Shown here: piece after piece, positions 60,701-64,000 of the stretch
Position numbering within the stretch: position 1 is the first letter of the stretch
Layout: every line of letters starts with the position of its first letter
Assembly (NCBI RefSeq): GCF_001039355.2
Contig: NW_019775990.1
Location: forward strand, 30,052 to 94,051
Length of the DNA stretch: 64,000 nucleotides
Source of the DNA: Lingula anatina
Taxonomy: Eukaryota; Brachiopoda; Lingulata; Lingulida; Lingulidae
Direction: 5' to 3'
The notes under the pieces: generated by a model
What the model was told of the DNA's origin: nothing
Database searches by the model: none
The model's input: only the letters and a program-made list of their open reading frames with translations
Program-made: the position numbers and the translations under genes

Positions 60701-63700
60701 TTTTAGTTTGTTTCTATACATTTTTTTAAAAATTAGTTTGTGTAGAATTAATTTTTTTCATTCACTCTCAGTTGACAGTGTACATTTTGTTTTAATATAT
60801 TTAACGCCTAACTTATATTGAAAAATCTATTTAAAACAAAAAAAAAGAGGACAAACATTGTCCAGGTTAATAAAAATTAATACTCTAGGAGATATTTATG
60901 ATACTGATATCAAGATTATTAACAATTTCAGCTGGCACAGAGTCCGACTCAGAATGTAGTTCACTAGAACGCCCCAAGCAGGACATCTATACCAGGGTGC
61001 ACAGAAAGCCTACCCCACATAAAAAGAAACACAGGCAGCAGAGGAAGAGTGACCCATCTTATGATAAAGCACCTCTCATACCAGCATATACCCCTGACAG
61101 GCTGAAACCCCCTGATGAATACAGAAAATGTAAGTTTAAGCTGTGCATTTATTTATCTATTTATTTTGCAGTGCAGACCAATGGATTTATTAGATTGCTC
61201 TGTGTGAATTTATCACTTAATTACTAGTTCATTTAATGAATTTGATTGAAATTATCAATTTGGAAAATTGGGAGTTAGAAACATTTAAGACTAGACTAGT
61301 GCAGCTTAATGATATCAAAAATTCGATTTGAATTAGATCTTACTGCAGCTCTGAATAAAAATGTCATACTGTATAAATGCAGATTAGAATGATATCTTTG
61401 GTGCAGTGTCTATCTTAATCATTTTGTATGATCTATTGTATAGCTTAGTGTATACCATATGGGAATCATTATCCCACATAAAAAAACAACAATCAAAGGT
61501 CAAAAACAGTCATTACACCTCCGGTTTTATTTAGGGTTAAAAAGAAATTAAAGAAATAATCATAGTAGGGGTTGTGAAGTAGAAGGGTTTACTAAATGGC
61601 TATACAATAATCTTACAAATTTGTTTGAATTGTAGAATAATCTTCAGTAGTCTCCACAGAGTTTACTAACCCCATTTACCAATCTTTACTTTCTAGAATA
61701 TTTTGTTTTTAAAATTGTACTAAAATGTGGTGTTTGCTGACCTTTCTCTAATCTGTGAATTCTTATCCTCGTGTGGATTTGTCATTAGGAAAATTGTACA
61801 AGTTGGTATACACTCATAAAATTATGATTGGTCAATTTTCATTGGTCCAATGAAATCCTCTGTGGAGAATTTTGATTGGTTGATTAGCAGTAGCTTGTAG
61901 CGCGGCTTCCTCTCTTCCTGCAGCTGTGCAGCACTCGGCCTCGGAGGGCAGTGAGGGCACAGGAGATGAGTTACAAAACGGTAAAAAACAAAGGAAGAGA
62001 CGATCCCTGAAGATCAAGAAAAAGAAAGCTGGTAATGACTTGGTCCCTCTTCTTGCTAGCAGCCCACCAACAGAAGATGTTTGGTGTAAGTAGACCCCAA
62101 AGTTGGGTGCTTGCTTGACATAGGATGTGGTGATAGGTGAATGAAGAGATTTAGAGACATATACTCACTGGCAGTGTACTTCTGTAGAGATCATATTGCT
62201 GATCATGTAGCCTCAAATTGCCTTGCTGTCAGCCCATTATTAAAAATGTATACAGAGTTATTAGTACGTTTCTGGCCATGGGTTTACTGCACCTATGGGT
62301 GCATTTTTCATCCATCCCCCCTCACCTGCCCCCATGTATGAAATTTATTTGGTATTTAGATATTCCTCGGAAGATCTAATTTTTTTGTTTTTATTGAGTT
62401 GTTTTTTTAATTGGAGTGCCCTGTGTAAAACTGACCTCAAAATGTATAATGATGACCTGTTTCTGTTGCGTCATGATATTATTTTTACTTTACCCACTGG
62501 TTGCCCATGTGTAGGTCTTTAGCTGTTACAGTGGTGGAATTTTTATTTTGGGTTTCTGCTCTAATTATGTTTTATGTGATTTGGTTTCTTTTCGTAACTG
62601 GTTTGATGAATGACCTGAAACTAATTTTTAACAGCACTTGTAACATTCCATTGATAAATTTCCAGCATATTATACTTTTAAATTAAATTTTATTCCAGTA
62701 CGGAATGATTCAGTGGCAGATGAGAATCCATATGAAGACGTTAAACCTGACTCAAAGGTAAGACGATTTTATATTTTATCTTGAATTATAATCAGTGAAC
62801 TTTTGCTCTTTAAAAAAGGAACAGATATTCAGACCAAAATTTCTTACTGAATAAAAATTATATATCTAGTAAGGCTGGAGGAGTTTTATAAGCTTAGCTG
62901 ATTAATTGCTTTAACAGCTACGTTAGACTTCCAGACTACTGTTTGGCAAGTGGATGGGCTAATACTGTGATGAAATTTAACTACTACTATCCCCATAATA
63001 ATTTCTGTCTTGTTTTAAATGATTAAATTATTAAATGCTGATTTTCAATTTGGTACAGCTTCCTTTCTCTGGTGACGAGCCTTGCAGAGAGGAGCTAGGA
63101 GACAGTGGGAGGTGGAAACCCTTCAACTTGAAGGTGCTAAGAAGGCAGGATGACCCTGAAAAAATGAGGAGGAAGGAAGAGAAGAAAGCGCTGGATGAGG
63201 AAAAACGGAGAAAGAAAGAAGAGGTAGTATGTCTATTTGAGCAATGGTTTTAGTGGCATTTGATATTTTTATATTTGTTTGAACCAACTTGGTAAGATCA
63301 TCTTAAGACCTCGGATTCATATTAATGTCTCAAAATAATATTTTGTGTATATGCTTCTCAAGTGCTTAAATGAAACTGCAATGCTACTAGTTACAAAGGT
63401 TCACTTCATATACATAACAATTAAATTTTTTTCCTATCATAGGAGAGGAAAAAATCAAAATCTGTTGGGCGGTCCTTTAGAAGAAGCAAAAAGAAACCCA
63501 AGAATGCCCCAGGCAGTGAGATCACCACTAAAATGTCTCTAGATGACTATGTGCAAAAAGAACAACGCCTCATCCCAGTTTTTGTAGAGAAATGCATCAT
63601 GCAGATAGAAGAGGAAGGCTTGACAGCCGAGGGCATCTACAGAGTGCCCGGGAACCGAGCCCATGTTGATTTACTGCTTGAAAAGTTCAAAGAAGGTGAG

Positions 63701-63895
63701 AATCCCATGGTGTTTTTTCTTAACTGGTTGATTTTTGGTGCAAATTTGTTTTTATGGTGCCCCTTTACCTTGTCAATCTGTTTCTTTCATCAAGGGGATT
63801 TGTTTTGGCTTCTAAAGACTTTTAGCAGGGTGAATTTTGCTGAACTTGACAAGCAGTTTTCTGGGCAAGAATGGTGGTCTAGGTCTGCCTTGTGA
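42824..63895 (+). CDS. ARHGAP35: p190 RhoGAP (ARHGAP5/ARHGAP35 orthologue), 3' end outside the window
   Basis: Cytoplasmic GTPase-activating protein that switches off Rho downstream of integrins, Src and p120RasGAP. Coding exons: 42973-43381, 46641-47313, 47678-47887, 48088-48381, 49284-49430, 49672-49789, 50103-50226, 50775-50976, 51355-51531, 51776-52042, 52334-52512, 52728-52938, 53163-53443, 54172-54381, 55387-55485, one set of (56465-56562, 56974-57135, 57521-57644) or (58686-58783, 59196-59357, 59962-60085), 60932-61129, 61924-62031, 62699-62757, 63059-63223, 63443-63695. They encode about 1589 residues, ending inside the RhoGAP domain at the last exon seen. Domains: GTPase (about 10-250), FF repeats (about 255-580), pseudoGTPase 1 (about 588-760), pseudoGTPase 2 (about 785-930), linker, polybasic stretch, RhoGAP. 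Invertebrates usually have one gene for the vertebrate pair, so the symbol stands for ARHGAP5/ARHGAP35. The start ATG matches the family N-terminus. Sequence after 63695 looks intronic. Confidence 0.95.
42839..42871 (+). promoter_or_regulatory. short upstream ORF in the p190 5' leader
   Basis: An ATG in the probable leader exon (acceptor TTTCAG ending 42823) opens ten codons and a TAG, 101 bases before the main ATG. It could lower or condition translation of the main frame. This is inference only. Confidence 0.4.
42973..43381 (+). CDS. ARHGAP35: p190 exon: N-terminal GTPase domain, first half
   Basis: Encodes residues 1-136 with [15 protein letters not shown] and the P-loop GDVGVGKS (26-33), nearly invariant across p190 proteins, then [17 protein letters not shown]. 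It ends in phase 1 after CAGCTAG at a GTAGGT donor. The glycine codon is completed by the exon at 46641, reproducing the family QLGLE sequence. The intron is 3.26 kb with several microsatellites. Confidence 0.96.
44096..44120. repeat. poly(A) tract
   Basis: Twenty-five consecutive A in the first long p190 intron. Confidence 0.95.
44728..44797 (+). repeat. (CA)n microsatellite
   Basis: Thirty-five CA units in the p190 intron. ORFs on both strands across it are artefacts of the repeat. Confidence 0.97.
45700..45780 (+). repeat. (CAGA)n microsatellite, degenerate to the right
   Basis: CAGACAGA units with GGAC variants, then scattered GACAGA remnants, in the p190 intron. Confidence 0.93.
46641..47313 (+). 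CDS. ARHGAP35: p190 exon: GTPase second half and first FF domain
   Basis: Residues 138-360. [11 protein letters not shown] and the TKND (197-200; G4-like) and ETSA (227-230; G5-like) motifs complete the GTPase fold. From about 258 a helical, Trp- and Phe-containing segment ([12 protein letters not shown]) begins the FF repeats that in mammals bind TFII-I and are phosphorylated by PDGF receptor signalling. Confidence 0.95.
47678..49430 (+). CDS. ARHGAP35: p190 exons: FF domains 2-4
   Basis: Exons 47678-47887, 48088-48381 and 49284-49430 give residues 361-577. Each contributes FF-type helices ([34 protein letters not shown]). The second uses a TTTCAAG acceptor, while the last exon ends at a GC donor (AG|GCAAGT), the only placement that keeps frame with the next exon. 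Confidence 0.92.
48681..48736 (+). repeat. (TG)n microsatellite
   Basis: Twenty-eight TG units in the intron between the FF-domain exons. Confidence 0.96.
49672..51531 (+). CDS. ARHGAP35: p190 exons: pseudoGTPase domain 1
   Basis: Exons 49672-49789, 50103-50226, 50775-50976 and 51355-51531 give residues 579-784. [19 protein letters not shown] replaces a P-loop (no GKS), as expected for the nucleotide-free pG1 domain. It is followed by [12 protein letters not shown] and [11 protein letters not shown] beta-strand segments. Confidence 0.93.
51776..52512 (+). CDS. ARHGAP35: p190 exons: pseudoGTPase domain 2
   Basis: Exons 51776-52042 and 52334-52512 give residues 786-933. [13 protein letters not shown] and [19 protein letters not shown] are close to the family consensus for pG2. 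No nucleotide-binding motif is present. Confidence 0.94.
52728..55485 (+). CDS. ARHGAP35: p190 exons: linker with tyrosine motifs
   Basis: Exons 52728-52938, 53163-53443, 54172-54381 and the less certain 55387-55485. The start ([21 protein letters not shown]) aligns with the end of pG2 in the family. The rest is poorly conserved and probably disordered. It holds EPIYDQP (Tyr about 1012, a YxxP site like the RasGAP-SH2 ligands of vertebrate p190) and a YDK-type tandem repeat at about 1036-1060. Donors GTGATC and GTGATT of the last two exons are weak. Confidence 0.8.
53278..53332 (+). repeat. in-frame 12-bp tandem repeat coding (Y-D-K-T/A)n
   Basis: Imperfect TATGATAAAACA / TACGACAAAGCG units encode [18 protein letters not shown] in the p190 linker. 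Synonymous codon changes between units suggest the peptide is maintained. Confidence 0.9.
53732..53899. mobile_element. 168-bp hAT-like MITE with 15-bp inverted termini
   Basis: Left end CAGGGGCGGATCCAG and right end CTAAATCCGCCCCTG are a near-perfect terminal inverted repeat. ATTAG directly flanks both ends (53727-53731 and 53900-53904), a 5-bp target duplication. There is no ORF, so it is a non-autonomous DNA element in a p190 intron, and the best-delimited transposon in the window. Confidence 0.85.
55387..55485 (+). CDS. ARHGAP35: candidate 99-nt cassette exon of p190
   Basis: Acceptor CACATATCAG and donor GAGG|GTGATT. Phase 1 at both ends, matching exons 54172-54381 and 56465-56562. Translation in the required frame is open and linker-like ([20 protein letters not shown]). 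The length is a multiple of three, so it can be skipped. It lies just left of the duplicated segment. Confidence 0.5.
56465..57671 (+). CDS. ARHGAP35: p190 linker exons, copy A
   Basis: Exons 56465-56562 ([19 protein letters not shown]), 56974-57135 (ending [12 protein letters not shown]) and 57521-57644 ([18 protein letters not shown]). Further tyrosines (QYDYAG, ADYAQ, NDYALV) continue the tyrosine-rich linker. The last exon has a second in-frame donor 27 nt on (57671|GTATGT) that adds GDTVKYVPL and is the stronger site. Confidence 0.88.
56744..56931 (+). repeat. 94-bp direct tandem duplication (copy A)
   Basis: Two units starting ATTCACAATAAAGAAATATG, differing at one or two positions, directly before the acceptor of exon 56974. 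Present also in copy B at 58966-59153, so it predates the split of the haplotypes. Confidence 0.93.
57746..57846 (+). mobile_element. GC-rich hairpin element with 9-bp repeats (site 2)
   Basis: Begins GTACCACCAGCG TTAG CGCTGGCGGTAC (same hairpin as 40764 with one change), continues identically through GGTCCCGTCCGGATCGTTCC, then holds about four CCGCCGGCT units. It then shows CCGGACGGCTACCG, an imperfect inverted copy of CGGTCCCGTCCGG. Absent from copy B, where TTATT runs straight on (60186). Truncated by the N. Confidence 0.78.
57847..57847. other. assembly join (single N)
   Basis: The left contig ends in the GC-rich element. The right contig restarts ~2.1 kb back on the other haplotype. Confidence 0.97.
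58686..60112 (+). CDS. ARHGAP35: p190 linker exons, copy B (allelic duplicate)
   Basis: Exons 58686-58783, 59196-59357 and 59962-60085 (or to 60112). They encode the same residues as copy A. Because the phases match, a literal gene model would splice copy A into copy B in frame and predict a false 128-residue duplication. Only one set should be counted. Confidence 0.88.
58966..59153 (+). repeat. 94-bp direct tandem duplication (copy B)
   Basis: Same two-unit array on the second haplotype, upstream of exon 59196. Confidence 0.93.
59629..59845. mobile_element. ~217-bp MITE-like insertion present on one haplotype
   Basis: Absent at the matching place in copy A (about 57405, ACTCTAATATCTC). The left end (TTTCCATAGATTTTTAGATCGATCTA, here shortened) and the reversed right end (TTTCCCAGAGATTTAGATC) form imperfect inverted termini. 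TA lies at both flanks, which would fit a Tc1/mariner-type target. There is no ORF. Confidence 0.6.
60932..62757 (+). CDS. ARHGAP35: p190 exons: distal linker
   Basis: Exons 60932-61129, 61924-62031 (or to 62085) and 62699-62757. [15 protein letters not shown] at the start matches the conserved SDSE...SSLER segment of vertebrate p190, the anchor that confirms this part of the model. Later parts are basic ([15 protein letters not shown]) with PSYDKAP and NPYEDV tyrosine motifs. The middle exon has two in-frame donors 54 nt apart. The distal one (GTAAGT) is stronger. Confidence 0.85.
63059..63223 (+). CDS. ARHGAP35: p190 exon: charged helical segment before RhoGAP
   Basis: 55 residues: [19 protein letters not shown] followed by a dense Lys/Glu/Arg helix ([19 protein letters not shown]), probably a single alpha-helix or coiled coil. 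Phase 0 at both ends. Confidence 0.85.
63443..63695 (+). CDS. ARHGAP35: p190 exon: polybasic region and start of RhoGAP domain
   Basis: A basic stretch ([18 protein letters not shown], about 1508-1525) corresponds to the polybasic region that controls Rho versus Rac choice in mammals. The RhoGAP domain then opens with [13 protein letters not shown] and GIYRVPGN, in which Arg about 1572 is the catalytic arginine finger. It ends phase 1 at GTGAGA. The rest of the GAP domain lies beyond the window. Confidence 0.95.
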
Positions 63896-64000
63896 AGCTT
63901 AGAAATTTAGTTGTGGGGAAAAAAGAGGACGATTGCTGATGATAGAATGATGGAAAGCATATCAGTTTTGTTATGTTACATGTTTCATCTCATTGGGCAA

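Noticed and set aside
63533-63895. ORF extension past 63695 at the end of the RhoGAP exon
   Set aside because: After GTGAGA at 63696 the translation turns hydrophobic and loses RhoGAP similarity, so it is intron read-through.

Overview
This is an A+T-rich animal genomic window with long introns, 3' acceptors of the (Y)nCAG type, many microsatellites, a CR1/L2-type LINE fragment and several MITE-like elements. The protein families (NEK kinase, GT31 glycosyltransferase, p190 RhoGAP) indicate a bilaterian. The high allelic divergence and repeat content suit a marine invertebrate (mollusc, hemichordate or amphioxus grade), but I cannot fix the phylum. There are no bacterial features.

Layout, all protein genes on the + strand. 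(1) 17-8810: the 3' part of a NIMA-related (NEK) protein kinase gene. About 15 coding exons run from inside the kinase N-lobe to the stop at 7181-7183, followed by a ~1.6 kb 3' UTR. One intron carries a CR1/L2 LINE fragment. (2) 10762-12174: an intronless 470-aa GT31 beta-1,3-glycosyltransferase with a signal anchor. (3) 12175-42800: mostly non-coding DNA with repeats, two MITE-like elements, a SINE-like element and possible untranslated first exons of the next gene. (4) 42973-window end: p190 RhoGAP (ARHGAP5/ARHGAP35 orthologue). About 23 coding exons encode ~1589 residues before the window ends inside the RhoGAP domain: GTPase domain, FF repeats, two pseudoGTPase domains, a long tyrosine-rich linker, a polybasic stretch and the RhoGAP arginine finger.

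A main structural point concerns the assembly. Four single-N joins (18377, 36152, 40824, 57847) are each flanked by almost identical sequence: 11881-18376 = 18380-25141, 35988-36151 = 36157-36320, 39316-40763 = 40826-42254 and 55628-57745 = 57849-60186. Each pair differs by scattered SNPs and whole-element indels. They look like two haplotypes laid end to end (uncollapsed allelic overlaps), not real tandem duplications. The first join creates a false second 3' end of the GT31 gene. The last creates a false, but in-frame, duplication of three p190 exons.

The most intriguing sequence is a GC-rich, strongly palindromic element at the left contig ends of two of these joins (40764-40823 and 57746-57846). 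It starts with a perfect 12-bp hairpin and contains a 9-bp tandem repeat. It is absent from the partner haplotype at both sites, and both insertions fall within a T-run. It behaves like an active, repetitive, polymorphic insertion that broke the assembly twice in 17 kb.
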